Shown in pieces: positions 38,201 through 53,400 of a DNA stretch of 64,000 nt; position 1 is the stretch's first letter, and each line of letters begins with the position of its first letter. The notes beneath the pieces are model-generated. The model did no database searches, was not told where the DNA came from, and was given only the letters and a program-made list of their open reading frames with translations. Location: NCBI GenBank assembly GCA_032622095.1, contig CP136063.1, positions 273,723,426-273,787,425 of the forward strand. The letters are read 5' to 3'. The stretch comes from Siphonodentalium dalli. Taxonomy: Eukaryota > Mollusca > Scaphopoda > Gadilida > Siphonodentaliidae. Position numbers and translations under genes: made by a program.

Positions 38201-41070
38201 CTCTTTATTTGTAACATACCATGAGTAAGACTAACTATGAACGCGCTTTATTTGTAACATACCAGGAATATACCAACAATGGACGTTCTTTGTTGGTTAC
38301 ATACCAGGAATAGACTAACAATGAGCGTTCTTTATTTGTAACATACCATGACTAATACTAACAATGAACGGTCTTATTTTTAACATACAATGAGTAAGAC
38401 TAACATTGAACGCTCGGTATTTGTAACATACCAGGCATAAGACTAACAATGAACGATCTTTATTTGTAACATACCATGAATATACTAACAATGAACGCTT
38501 TTTATGTGTATCATACCAGGAATAAGACTAACAATGAACGCTCTTTATTTGTAACATACCATGAACAAGAATAACAATGGACGGTCTTTATTTGTAACAT
38601 ACCACGAATAGACTAACAATGAACGCTCTTCAATTGTAACATACCAGGAATAGACTAACAATGAACGCTCTTTATTTGTAACATACCAGGAATAGACTAA
38701 CAATGAACGCTCTTTATTTGTAACATATCAGGAGTAAGACTAACAATGAACGCTCTTTATTTGTAACTTACCAAGAGTAAGACTAACAATGGACGTTATT
38801 TGTTGGTTACATACCAGGGATAAGACTAGCAATGAACGCTCTTTATTTGTAACATACAATGAATAAGACTAACAATTGACGTTCTTTGTTGGTTACATAC
38901 CAGAAATAAGACTAGCAATGAAAGCTCTTTATTTTTAACATACCATGAATAAGACTAACAATGGACGTTCTTTGTTGGTTACATACCATGACTAAGACTG
39001 ACAATGAACGGTATTTATTGGTAACATACAATGAGTAGACTTACAATGAACGCTCTTTATGTGTAACATACCAGGAATAAGACTAACAATGAACGATCTT
39101 TATTTGTAACATACCATGAATATACTAACAAGGAACGCTCTTTATTTCTAACATACCATGACTAATACTAACAATAAACGGTCTTATTTTTAACATACAA
39201 TGAGTAAGACTAACATTGAACGCTCTGTATTTGTAACATACCAGGCATAAGACTAACAATGAACGATCTTTATTTGTAACATACCATGAATATACTAACA
39301 ATGAACGCGTTTTATGTGTATCATACCAGGAATAAGACTAACAATGAACGCTCTTTATTTGTAACATACCATGAACAAGAATAACAATGGACGGTCTTTA
39401 TTTGTAACATACCACGAATAGACTAACAATGAACGCTCTTCAATTGTAACATACCAGGAATAGACTAACAATGAACGCTCTTTATTTGTAACATACCAGG
39501 AATAGACTAACTATAAACGCTCTTTATTTGTAACATACCCGGGATAGACCAACAATGAACGCTCTTTATTTGTAACATACCAGGAATAGACTAACAATGA
39601 GCGTTCTTTATTTGTAACATACCAGGAATAGACTAACAATGAACGATCTTTATTTGTAACATACCAGGAATAGACTAACAATGAGCAGTCTATGTTGGTT
39701 ACATACCACGAATAAGACTAGCAATGAACGCACTTTATTTGTAACATACCAGGAATAAATTAGCAATGAACGCTCTTTATTTGTAACATACCAGGTATTG
39801 ACTAACAATGAACGCTCTGTATTTGTAACATACCAGGAATAGATAAACAATTAACGCTCTTTATTTGTAACATACCAGGAATAAGACTAACAATGAACGC
39901 TCATTATTGGTATGTGAATTATCTTTATTTGTAACATACCATGAATAAGACTAACAATGGACGTACTTTGTTGGTTACATACCAGGAATAAGACAGGCAA
40001 TGAACGCTCTTTATTTGTAACATACCATGAATAAGACTAGCAATGGACGTTCTTTGTTGGTTACATACCAGGAATAAGACTAACAATGAACGCTCTTTAT
40101 TTGTAACATACCAGGAGTAAGACTAACAATGAACGCTCTTTATTGGTAACATACCAGGAGTAAGACTAACAATGGACGTTCTTTGTTGGTTACATACCAG
40201 GGATAAGACTAGCAATGAACGCTCTTTATTTGTAACATACCATGAATAAGACTAACAATGGACGTTCTTTGTTGGTTACATACCAGGAATAAGACTAGCA
40301 ATGAACGCTCTTTATTTGTAACATATCAGGAGTAAGACTAACAATGAACGCTCTTTATTTGTAACTTACCAAGAGTAAGACTAACAATGGACGTTATTTG
40401 TTGGTTACATACCAGGGATAAGACTAGCAATGAAAGCTCTTTATTTTTAACATACCATGAATAAGACTAACAATGGACGTTCTTTGTTGGTTACATACCA
40501 GGATTAAGTCTAGCAATGAACGCTCTTTATTTGTAACATACCATGAGTAAGACTAACTATGAACGCGCTTTATTTGTAACATACCAGGAATATACCAACA
40601 ATGGACGTTCTTTGTTGGTTACATACCAGGAATAGACTAACAATGAGCGTTCTTTATTTCTAACATACCATGACTAATACTAACAATGAACGGTCTTATT
40701 TTTAACATACAATGAGTAAGACTAACATTGAACGCTCGGTATTTGTAACATACCAGGCATAAGACTAACAATGAACGATCTTTATTTGTAACATACCATG
40801 AATATACTAACAATGAACGCTTTTTATGTGTATCATACCAGGAATAAGACTAACAATGAACGCTCTTTATTTGTAACATACCATGAACAAGAATAACAAT
40901 GGACGGTCTTTATTTGTAACATACCACGAATAGACTAACAATGAACGCTCTTCAATTGTAACATACCAGGAATAGACTAACAATGAACGCTCTTTATTTG
41001 TAACATACCAGGAATAGACTAACAATGAACGCTCTTTATTTGTAACTTACCAGGGATAGACCAACAATTA
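35283..41070 (+). repeat. 5,788-bp segment, copy 2
   Basis: Begins at an exchange within ACG at 35283-35285. On the left AATTAACG continues as CTC (as at 41071); on the right the source is GCACGATCATT at 29495. The monomer phase is preserved across the join. T at 41047 matches T at 35259. Private differences are A at 36221 (C at 30433) and G at 39309 (T at 33521). Confidence 0.88.
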
Positions 41071-44000
41071 ACGCTCTTTATTTGTAACATACCAGGAATA
41101 GACTAACAATGAGCATTCTGTGTTGGTTACATACCACGAATAAGACGAGCAATGAACGCACTTTATTTGTAACATACCAGGAATAGATTAGCAATGCACG
41201 CTCTTTATTTGTAACATACCAGGAATAGACTAACAATGAACGCTCTGTATTTGTAACATACCAGTAATAGATAAACAATTAACGCTCTTTATTTGTAACA
41301 TACCAGGAATAAGACTAACAATGAACGCTCATTATTGGTATGTGAATGATCTTTATTTGTAACATACCATGAATAAGACTAACAATGGACGTACTTTGTT
41401 GGTTACATACCAGGAATAAGACAGGCAATGAACGCTCTTTATTTGTAACATACCATGAATAAGACTAGCAATGGACGTTCTTTGTTGGTTAAATACCAGG
41501 AATAAGACTAGCAATGAACGCTCTTTATTTGTAACATACCAGGAGTAAGACTAACAATGAAAGTTCTTTATTTTTAACATACAATGAGTAAGACTAACAA
41601 TGAACGCTCTATATTTGTAACATACCAGGCATAAGACTAACAATGAACGATCTTTATTTGTAACATACCATGAATATATTAACAATGAACGCTTTTTATG
41701 TGTATCATACCAGGAATAAGACTAACAATGAACGCTCTTTATTTGTAACATACCATGAATAAGAATAACAATGGACGGTCTTTATTTGTAACATACCACG
41801 AATAGACTAACAATGAACGCTCTTTAATTGTAACATACCAGGAATAGACTAACAATGAACGCTCTTTATTTGTAACATACCAGGAATAGACTAACAATGA
41901 ACGCTCTTTATTTGTAACATACCAGGGATAGACTAACAATTTACGCTCTTTATTTGTAATATACCATGAATAGACTAACAATGAACGTTCTTTATTTGTA
42001 ACAAACCAGGAATAGACTAACTATGAGCGTTCTTTATTTGTAACATACCAGGAGTAAGACTAGCAATGAACACTCTTTATTTGTAACATACCAGGAGTAA
42101 GACTAACAATGAGCGTTCTTTATATGTAACATACCAGTAATATACTATCTATCAACGCTCTTTATATGTAACATACCAGGAGTAAGGCTAACAATGAGCG
42201 TTCTTTATTTTTAACATACCAGGAATAAGATTAACAATGAGCGATCTTTATTTGTAACATACCATGAATTTTCTAACAAGGAACGCTCTTTATTGGTAAT
42301 ATACAATGAGTAGAGTAACAATGAACGCTCTTTATGTGTAATAAATCAGGAATAAGACTAACAATGCACGATCATTATTTGTAACATACCATGACTATAC
42401 TAACAAGGAACGCTCTTTATTTGTAACATACCAGGAATAGACTAACAATGAGCGTTCTGTATTGGTAACATACCAGGAGTAAGACTAACAATGAACGCTC
42501 TTTATTTAAAACATATCAGGAATAGACTAACAATGAGCGTTCTTTATTTGTAACATACAAGGAGTAAGACTAACAATGAACGCTCTTTATTTGTAACAGA
42601 CCAGGAATAGACTATATAACAATGAGCGTTATTTATTTGTAACAAACCAGGAATAGACTAACAATGAACGCTCTTTATTTTTAACATACAATGTGTAAGG
42701 CTAACAATGAACGCTCTTTATTTGTAACATACCAGGAATAAGACTAACAATGAACGATCTTTATTTGTAACATGCCATGAATATACTAACAATGAACGCT
42801 CTTTATTTGTAACATACAATGATCAAGACTAACAATGAACGGTCTTTATTGGTAACAAACACTACATAGACTAACAATGAACGCTCTTTATGTGTAACAT
42901 ACCAGGAATAAGACTACCAATGGACGTTCTTTGTTGGTTACATCCCAGGAATAGACTAACAATAAACGCTCTTTGTTTGTAACATACCAGGAATAGACTA
43001 ACAATGAACGCTCTTTATTTGTAACATACCAGGAATAAGACTAACAATGAATGATCTTTATTGGTAACATACCAGGAATAGACTAACAATGAACGCTCAT
43101 TATTGGTTATTTACCATGAGGTGACTAACAGAGAACGCTCTTTATTTGTAACATACCATGAATAAGACTAACAATGGACGTTCTTTGTTGGTTACATACC
43201 AGGAATAGACTAACAATGAACGCTCTTTATTTGTAACATACCCGGAATAAGACTAACAATGAGCGTTCTTTATTTGTAACATACCAGGAATAGACTAACA
43301 ATGAACGCTCTTTATTTGTAACATACCAGGAATAGACTAACAATGGGCATTCTATATTGGTAACATACTAGGAGTAAGACTAACAATGAACGCTCTTTAT
43401 TTATAACATACCAGGAATATACTAACAATGAGCGTTCTTCATTTGTAACATACCAGGAGTAAGACTAACAATGAACGCTCTTTATTTTTAACATACCAGG
43501 AATAGACTATATAGCAATGAGCGTTCTTTATTTGTAACATACTAGGAATAGACTAACAATGAACGCTCTTTATTTGTAACATACCAGGAATAGACTAACA
43601 ATGAACGTTCTTTATTTGTAACATACCTGGAATAAGACTAACAATGGACGTTCTTTATTTGTAACATACCAGGAATAGACTAACAATGAGCGTTCTTTAT
43701 TTGTAACATACCAGGAATAAGACTAGCAATGAACGTTCTGTATTTGTAACATACCAGGAATAGACTAGCAATAAACGCTCTTTATTTGTAACATACCAGG
43801 AATAGACTAACAATGGACGTTCTTTATTTGTAACATACCAGGAATAGACTAACAATGGACGTTCTTTATGTGTAACATACCAGGAATAGACTAACAATGA
43901 GCGTTCTTTATTTGTAACATACCAGGAATAAGACCAACAATGGACGTTCTTTATTTGTAACATATCAGGAATAGACTATCAATGGACACTCTTTATTTGT

Positions 44001-47000
44001 AACGTACCAGGAATATACTAGCAATGAACGCTCTTTGTTTGTAACATACCATGAATAGACTAGCAATGAACGCTTTTTATTTGTTACATACAAGTAATAG
44101 ACTAAAAATGAGCGTTCGTTATTTGTAACATACCATGAATAGACTAACAATGAACGCTCTTTATTTGTAACATACCAGGAATAGACTAGCAATGAACGCT
44201 CTTTATGTGTAACATACCAGGAATATACTAACAATGATCGTTCTTTATTTGTAACATACCATGAATATACTAGCAATGAGCGTTCTTTATTTGTAACATA
44301 CCAGGAATAGACTAACAATGAACGCTCTTTATTTGTAACATACCAGGAATAGACTAACAATGAGCGTTCTTTATTTGTAACATACCAGGAATAGACTAAC
44401 AATGAACGATCTTTATTTGTAACATACCAGGAATAGACTAACAATGAGCAGTCTGTGTTGGTTACATACCACGAATAAGACTAGCAATGAACGCACTTTA
44501 TTTGTAACATACCAGGAATAGATTAGCAATGAACGCTCTTTATTTGTAACATACCAGGTATTGACTAACAATGAACGCTCTGTATTTGTAACATACCAGG
44601 AATAGATAAACAATTAACGCTCTTTATTTGTAACATACCAGGAATAAGACTAACAATGAACGCTCATTATTGGTATGTGAATTATCTTTATTTGTAACAT
44701 ACCATGAATAAGACTAACAATGGACGTACTTTGTTGGTTACATGCCAGGAATAAGACAGGCAATGAACGCTCTTTATTTGTAACATACCATGAATAAGAC
44801 TAGCAATGGACGTTCTTTGTTGGTTACATACCAGGAATAAGACTAACAATGAACGCTCTTTATTTGTAACATACCAGGAGTAAGACTAACAATGAACGCT
44901 CTTTATTGGTAACATACCAGGAGTAAGACTAACAATGGACGTTCTTTGTTGGTTACATACCAGGGATAAGACTAGCAATGAACGCTCTTTATTTGTAACA
45001 TACCATGAATAAGACTAGCAATGGACGTTCTTTGTTGGTTACATACCAGGAATAAGACTAACAATGAGCGTTCTTTATTTGTAACATACAAGGAGTAAGA
45101 CTAACAATGAACGCTCTTTATTTGTAACAGACCAGGAATAGACTATATAACAATGAGCGTTATTTATTTGTAACAAACCAGGAATAGACTAACAATGAAC
45201 GCTCTTTATTTTTAACATACAATGTGTAAGGCTAACAATGAACGCTCTTTATTTGTAACATACCAGGAATAAGACTAACAATGAACGATCTTTATTTGTA
45301 ACATGCCATGAATATACTAACAAGGAACGCTCTTTATTTGTAACATACAATGATCAAGACTAACAATGAACGGTCTTTATTGGTAACAAACAATACATAG
45401 ACTAACAATGAACGCTCTTTATGTGTAACATACCAGGAATAAGACTACCAATGGACGTTCTTTGTTGGTTACATACCAGGAATAGACTAACAATAAACGC
45501 TCTTTGTTTGTAACATACCAGGAATAGACTAACAATGAACGCTCTTTATTTGTAACATACCAGGAATAAGACTAACAATGAATGATCTTTATTGGTAACA
45601 TACCAGGAATAGACTAACAATGAACGCTCATTATTGGTTATTTACCATGAGGTGACTGACAGAGAACGCTCTTTATTTGTAACATACCATGAATAAGACT
45701 AACAATGGACGTTCTTTGTTGGTTACATACCAGGAATAGACTAACAATGAACGCTCTTTATTTGTAACATACCCGGAATAAGACTAACAATGAGCGTTCT
45801 TTATTTGTAACATACCAGGAATAGACTAACAATGAACGCTCTTTATTTGTAACATACCAGGAATAGACTAACAATGGGCATTCTATATTGGTAACATACC
45901 AGGAGTAAGACTAACAATGAACGCTCTTTATTTATAACATACCAGGAATAGACTAACAATGAGCGTTCTTCATTTGTAACATACCAGGAGTAAGACTAAC
46001 AATGAACGCTCTTTATTTTTAACATACCAGGAATAGACTATATAGCAATGAGCGTTCTTTATTTGTAACATACTAGGAATAGACTAACAATGAACGCTCT
46101 TTATTTGTAACATACCAGGAATAGACTAACAATGAACGTTCTTTATTTGTAACATACCTGGAATAAGACTAACAATGGACGTTCTTTATTTGTAACATAC
46201 CAGGAATAGACTAACAATGAGCGTTCTTTATTTGTAACATACCAGGAATAGACTAACAATGAGCGTTCTTTATTTGTAACATACCAGGAATAAGACCAAC
46301 AATGGACGTTCTTTATTTGTAACATATCAGGAATAGACTATCAAAGGACACTCTTTATTTGTAACGTACCAGGAATATACTAGCAATGAACGCTCTTTGT
46401 TTGTAACATACCATGAATAGACTAGCAATGAACGCTTTTTATTTGTTACATACAAGTAATAGACTAAAAATGAGCGTTCGTTATTTGTAACATACCATGA
46501 ATAGACTAACAATGAACGCTCTTTATTTGTAACATACCAGGAATAGACTAGCAATGAACGCTCTTTATGTGTAACATACCAGGAATATACTAACAATGAT
46601 CGTTCTTTATTTGTAACATACCATGAATATACTAGCAATGAGCGTTCTTTATTTGTAACATACCAGGAATAGACTAACAATGAACGCTCTTTATTTGTAA
46701 CATACCAGGAATAGACTAACAATGAGCGTTCTTTATTTGTAACATACCAGGAATAGACTAACAATGAACGATCTTTATTTGTAACATACCAGGAATAGAC
46801 TAACAATGAGCAGTCTGTGTTGGTTACATACCACGAATAAGACTAGCAATGAACGCACTTTATTTGTAACATACCAGGAATAGATTAGCAATGAACGCTC
46901 TTTATTTGTAACATACCAGGTATTGACTAACAATGAACGCTCTGTATTTGTAACATACCAGGAATAGATAAACAATTAACGCTCTTTATTTGTAACATAC

Positions 47001-48410
47001 CAGGAATAAGACTAACAATGAACGCTCATTATTGGTATGTGAATTATCTTTATTTGTAACATACCATGAATAAGACTAACAATGGACGTACTTTGTTGGT
47101 TACATACCAGGAATAAGACAGGCAATGAACGCTCTTTATTTGTAACATACCATGAATAAGACTAGCAATGGACGTTCTTTGTTGGTTACATACCAGGAAT
47201 AAGACTAACAATGAACGCTCTTTATTTGTAACATACCAGGAGTAAGACTAACAATGAACGCTCTTTATTGGTAACATACCAGGAGTAAGACTAACAATGG
47301 ACGTTCTTTGTTGGTTACATACCAGGGATAAGACTAGCAATGAACGCTCTTTATTTGTAACATACCATGAATAAGACTAACAATGGACGTTCTTTGTTGG
47401 TTACATACCAGGAATAAGACTAGCAATGAACGCTCTTTATTTGTTACATATCAGGAGTAAGACTAACAATGAACGCTCTTTATTTGTAACTTACCAAGAG
47501 TAAGACTAACAATGGACGTTATTTGTTGGTTACATACCAGGGATAAGACTAGCAATGAAAGCTCTTTATTTTTAACATACCATGAATAAGACTAACAATG
47601 GACGTTCTTTGTTGGTTACATACCAGGATTAAGTCTAGCAATGAACGCTCTTTATTTGTAACATACCATGAGTAAGACTAACTATGAACGCGCTTTATTT
47701 GTAACATACCAGGAATATACCAACAATGGACGTTCTTTGTTGGTTACATACCAGGAATAGACTAACAATGAGCGTTCTTTATTTCTAACATACCATGACT
47801 AATACTAACAATGAACGGTCTTATTTTTAACATACAATGAGTAAGACTAACATTGAACGCTCGGTATTTGTAACATACCAGGCATAAGACTAACAATGAA
47901 CGATCTTTATTTGTAACATACCATGAATATACTAACAATGAACGCTTTTTATGTGTATCATACCAGGAATAAGACTAACAATGAACGCTCTTTATTTGTA
48001 ACATACCATGAACAAGAATAACAATGGACGGTCTTTATTTGTAACATACCACGAATAGACTAACAATGAACGCTCTTCAATTGTAACATACCAGGAATAG
48101 ACTAACAATGAACGCTCTTTATTTGTAACATACCAGGAATAGACTAACAATGAACGCTCTTTATTTGTAACATACCAGGGATAGACCAACAATTAACGCT
48201 CTTTATTTGTAACATACCAGGAATAGACTAACAATGAGCATTCTGTGTTGGTTACATACCACGAATAAGACGAGCAATGAACGCACTTTATTTGTAACAT
48301 ACCAGGAATAGATTAGCAATGCACGCTCTTTATTTGTAACATACCAGGAATAGACTAACAATGAACGCTCTGTATTTGTAACATACCAGTAATAGATAAA
48401 CAATTAACGC

Positions 48411-50452
48411 TCTTTATTTGTAACATACCAGGAATAAGACTAACAATGAACGCTCATTATTGGTATGTGAATGATCTTTATTTGTAACATACCATGAATA
48501 AGACTAACAATGGACGTACTTTGTTGGTTACATACCAGGAATAAGACAGGCAATGAACGCTCTTTATTTGTAACATACCATGAATAAGACTAGCAATGGA
48601 CGTTCTTTGTTGGTTAAATACCAGGAATAAGACTAGCAATGAACGCTCTTTATTTGTAACATACCAGGAGTAAGACTAACAATGAAAGTTCTTTATTTTT
48701 AACATACAATGAGTAAGACTAACAATGAACGCTCTATATTTGTAACATACCAGGCATAAGACTAACAATGAACGATCTTTATTTGTAACATACCATGAAT
48801 ATATTAACAATGAACGCTTTTTATGTGTATCATACCAGGAATAAGACTAACAATGAACGCTCTTTATTTGTAACATACCATGAATAAGAATAACAATGGA
48901 CGGTCTTTATTTGTAACATACCACGAATAGACTAACAATGAACGCTCTTTAATTGTAACATACCAGGAATAGACTAACAATGAACGCTCTTTATTTGTAA
49001 CATACCAGGAATAGACTAACAATGAACGCTCTTTATTTGTAACATACCAGGGATAGACTAACAATTTACGCTCTTTATTTGTAATATACCATGAATAGAC
49101 TAACAATGAACGTTCTTTATTTGTAACAAACCAGGAATAGACTAACTATGAGCGTTCTTTATTTGTAACATACCAGGAGTAAGACTAGCAATGAACACTC
49201 TTTATTTGTAACATACCAGGAGTAAGACTAACAATGAACGTTCTTTATATGTAACATACCAGTAATATACTATCTATCAACGCTCTTTATATGTAACATA
49301 CCAGGAGTAAGGCTAACAATGAGCGTTCTTTATTTTTAACATACCAGGAATAAGATTAACAATGAGCGATCTTTATTTGTAACATACCATGAATTTTCTA
49401 ACAAGGAACGCTCTTTATTGGTAATATACAATGAGTAGAGTAACAATGAACGCTCTTTATGTGTAATAAATCAGGAATAAGACTAACAATGCACGATCAT
49501 TATTTGTAACATACCATGAATATACTAACAAGGAACGCTCTTTATTTGTAACATACCAGGAATAGACTAACAATGAGCGTTCTGTATTGGTAACATACCA
49601 GGAGTAAGACTAACAATGAACGCTCTTTATTTAAAACATATCAGGAATAGACTAACAATGAGCGTTCTTTATTTGTAACATACAAGGAGTAAGACTAACA
49701 ATGAACGCTCTTTATTTGTAACAGACCAGGAATAGACTATATAACAATGAGCGTTATTTATTTGTAACAAACCAGGAATAGACTAACAATGAACGCTCTT
49801 TATTTTTAACATACAATGTGTAAGGCTAACAATGAACGCTCTTTATTTGTAACATACCAGGAATAAGACTAACAATGAACGATCTTTATTTGTAACATGC
49901 CATGAATATACTAACAATGAACGCTCTTTATTTGTAACATACAATGATCAAGACTAACAATGAACGGTCTTTATTGGTAACAAACAATACATAGACTAAC
50001 AATGAACGCTCTTTATGTGTAACATACCAGGAATAAGACTACCAATGGACGTTCTTTGTTGGTTACATCCCAGGAATAGACTAACAATAAACGCTCTTTG
50101 TTTGTAACATACCAGGAATAGACTAACAATGAACGCTCTTTATTTGTAACATACCAGGAATAAGACTAACAATGAATGATCTTTATTGGTAACATACCAG
50201 GAATAGACTAACAATGAACGCTCATTATTGGTTATTTACCATGAGGTGACTAACAGAGAACGCTCTTTATTTGTAACATACCATGAATAAGACTAACAAT
50301 GGACGTTCTTTGTTGGTTACATACCAGGAATAGACTAACAATGAACGCTCTTTATTTGTAACATACCCGGAATAAGACTAACAATGAGCGTTCTTTATTT
50401 GTAACATACCAGGAATAGACTAACAATGAACGCTCTTTATTTGTAACATACC
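48411..50452 (+). repeat. Resumed second copy of the 7,125-bp repeat, ending in a 1,228-bp jump
   Basis: Follows 18224-20265 at a shift of 30,187 bp and also 41286-43327 at 7,125 bp. At 50453 it jumps from the position equivalent to 20266 to that equivalent to 21494 (CCAGGTATTGAC), omitting 1,228 bp. The missing part is the alpha stretch that holds the 88- and 159-codon frames. Confidence 0.75.
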
Positions 50453-53400
50453 AGGTATTGACTAACAATGAACGCTCTGTATTTGTAACATACCAGGAAT
50501 AGATAAACAATTAACGCTCTTTATTTGTAACATACCAGGAATAAGACTAACAGTGAACGCTCATTATTGGTATGTGAATTATCTTTATTTGTAACATACC
50601 ATGAATAAGACTAACAATGGACGTACTTTGTTGGTTACATACCAGGAATAAGACAGGCAATGAACGCTCTTTATTTGTAACATACCATGAATAAGACTAG
50701 CAATGGACGTTCTTTGTTGGTTACATACCAGGAATAAGACTAACAATGAACGCTCTTTATTTGTAACATACCAGGAGTAAGACTAACAATGAACGCTCTT
50801 TATTGGTAACATACCAGGAGTAAGACTAACAATGGACGTTCTTTGTTGGTTACATACCAGGGATAAGACTAGCAATGAACGCTCTTTATTTGTAACATAC
50901 CATGAATAAGACTAGCAATGGACGTTCTTTGTTGGTTACATACCAGGAATAAGACTAACAATGAGCGTTCTTTATTTGTAACATACAAGGAGTAAGACTA
51001 ACAATGAACGCTCTTTATTTGTAACAGACCAGGAATAGACTATATAACAATGAGCGTTATTTATTTGTAACAAACCAGGAATAGACTAACAATGAACGCT
51101 CTTTATTTTTAACATACAATGTGTAAGGCTAACAATGAACGCTCTTTATTTGTAACATACCAGGAATAAGACTAACAATGAACGATCTTTATTTGTAACA
51201 TGCCATGAATATACTAACAAGGAACGCTCTTTATTTGTAACATACAATGATCAAGACTAACAATGAACGGTCTTTATTGGTAACAAACAATACATAGACT
51301 AAAAATGAACGCTCTTTATGTGTAACATACCAGGAATAAGACTACCAATGGACGTTCTTTGTTGGTTACATACCAGGAATAGACTAACAATAAACGCTCT
51401 TTGTTTGTAACATACCAGGAATAGACTAACAATGAACGCTCTTTATTTGTAACATACCAGGAATAAGACTAACAATGAATGATCTTTATTGGTAACATAC
51501 CAGGAATAGACTAACAATGAACGCTCATTATTGGTTATTTACCATGAGGTGACTGACAGAGAACGCTCTTTATTTGTAACATACCATGAATAAGACTAAC
51601 AATGGACGTTCTTTGTTGGTTACATACCAGGAATAGACTAACAATGAACGCTCTTTATTTGTAACATACCCGGAATAAGACTAACAATGAGCGTTCTTTA
51701 TTTGTAACATACCAGGAATAGACTAACAATGAACGCTCTTTATTTGTAACATACCAGGAATAGACTAACAATGGGCATTCTATATTGGTAACATACCAGG
51801 AGTAAGACTAACAATGAACGCTCTTTATTTATAACATACCAGGAATAGACTAACAATGAGCGTTCTTCATTTGTAACATACCAGGAGTAAGACTAACAAT
51901 GAACGCTCTTTATTTTTAACATACCAGGAATAGACTATATAGCAATGAGCGTTCTTTATTTGTAACATACTAGGAATAGACTAACAATGAACGCTCTTTA
52001 TTTGTAACATACCAGGAATAGACTAACAATGAACGTTCTTTATTTGTAACATACCTGGAATAAGACTAACAATGGACGTTCTTTATTTGTAACATACCAG
52101 GAATAGACTAACAATGAGCGTTCTTTATTTGTAACATACCAGGAATAAGACTAGCAATGAACGTTCTGTATTTGTAACATACCAGGAATAGACTAGCAAT
52201 GAACGCTCTTTATTTGTAACATACCAGGAATAGACTAACAATGGACGTTCTTTATTTGTAACATACCAGGAATAGACTAACAATGGACGTTCTTTATGTG
52301 TAACATACCAGGAATAGACTAACAATGAGCGTTCTTTATTTGTAACATACCAGGAATAAGACCAACAATGGACGTTCTTTATTTGTAACATATCAGGAAT
52401 AGACTATCAAAGGACACTCTTTATTTGTAACGTACCAGGAATATACTAGCAATGAACGCTCTTTGTTTGTAACATACCATGAATAGACTAGCAATGAACG
52501 CTTTTTATTTGTTACATACAAGTAATAGACTAAAAATGAGCGTTCGTTATTTGTAACATACCATGAATAGACTAACAATGAACGCTCTTTATTTGTAACA
52601 TACCAGGAATAGACTAGCAATGAACGCTCTTTATGTGTAACATACCAGGAATATACTAACAATGATCGTTCTTTATTTGTAACATACCATGAATATACTA
52701 GCAATGAGCGTTCTTTATTTGTAACATACCAGGAATAGACTAACAATGAACGCTCTTTATTTGTAACATACCAGGAATAGACTAACAATGAGCGTTCTTT
52801 ATTTGTAACATACCAGGAATAGACTAACAATGAACGATCTTTATTTGTAACATACCAGGAATAGACTAACAATGAGCAGTCTGTGTTGGTTACATACCAC
52901 GAATAAGACTAGCAATGAACGCACTTTATTTGTAACATACCAGGAATAGATTAGCAATGAACGCTCTTTATTTGTAACATACCAGGTATTGACTAACAAT
53001 GAACGCTCTGTATTTGTAACATACCAGGAATAGATAAACAATTAACGCTCTTTATTTGTAACATACCAGGAATAAGACTAACAATGAACGCTCATTATTG
53101 GTATGTGAATTATCTTTATTTGTAACATACCATGAATAAGACTAACAATGGACGTACTTTGTTGGTTACATACCAGGAATAAGACAGGCAATGAACGCTC
53201 TTTATTTGTAACATACCATGAATAAGACTAGCAATGGACGTTCTTTGTTGGTTACATACCAGGAATAAGACTAACAATGAACGCTCTTTATTTGTAACAT
53301 ACCAGGAGTAAGACTAACAATGAACGCTCTTTATTGGTAACATACCAGGAGTAAGACTAACAATGGACGTTCTTTGTTGGTTACATACCAGGGATAAGAC

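Larger units (their letters stand above)
25349..48410 (+). repeat. 17,274-bp segment, copy 2, enlarged by an internal 5,788-bp duplication
   Basis: Copy 2 is now 23,062 bp long, which equals 17,274 plus 5,788. At 48411 the sequence continues AATTAACGCTCTTTATTTG into TAACATACCAGGAATAAG, the normal continuation, and the 25349-type junction is absent. That shows where the original array resumes. Private substitutions seen here include T at 28200 (G at 10926). Confidence 0.87.

Noticed and set aside
25349-48410. Pure assembly duplication as the explanation for the large repeats
   Set aside because: Not excluded, but the copies carry private substitutions (28200, 36221, 39309, 47445) and the nested junctions fit a stepwise history. 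Read depth would settle it.
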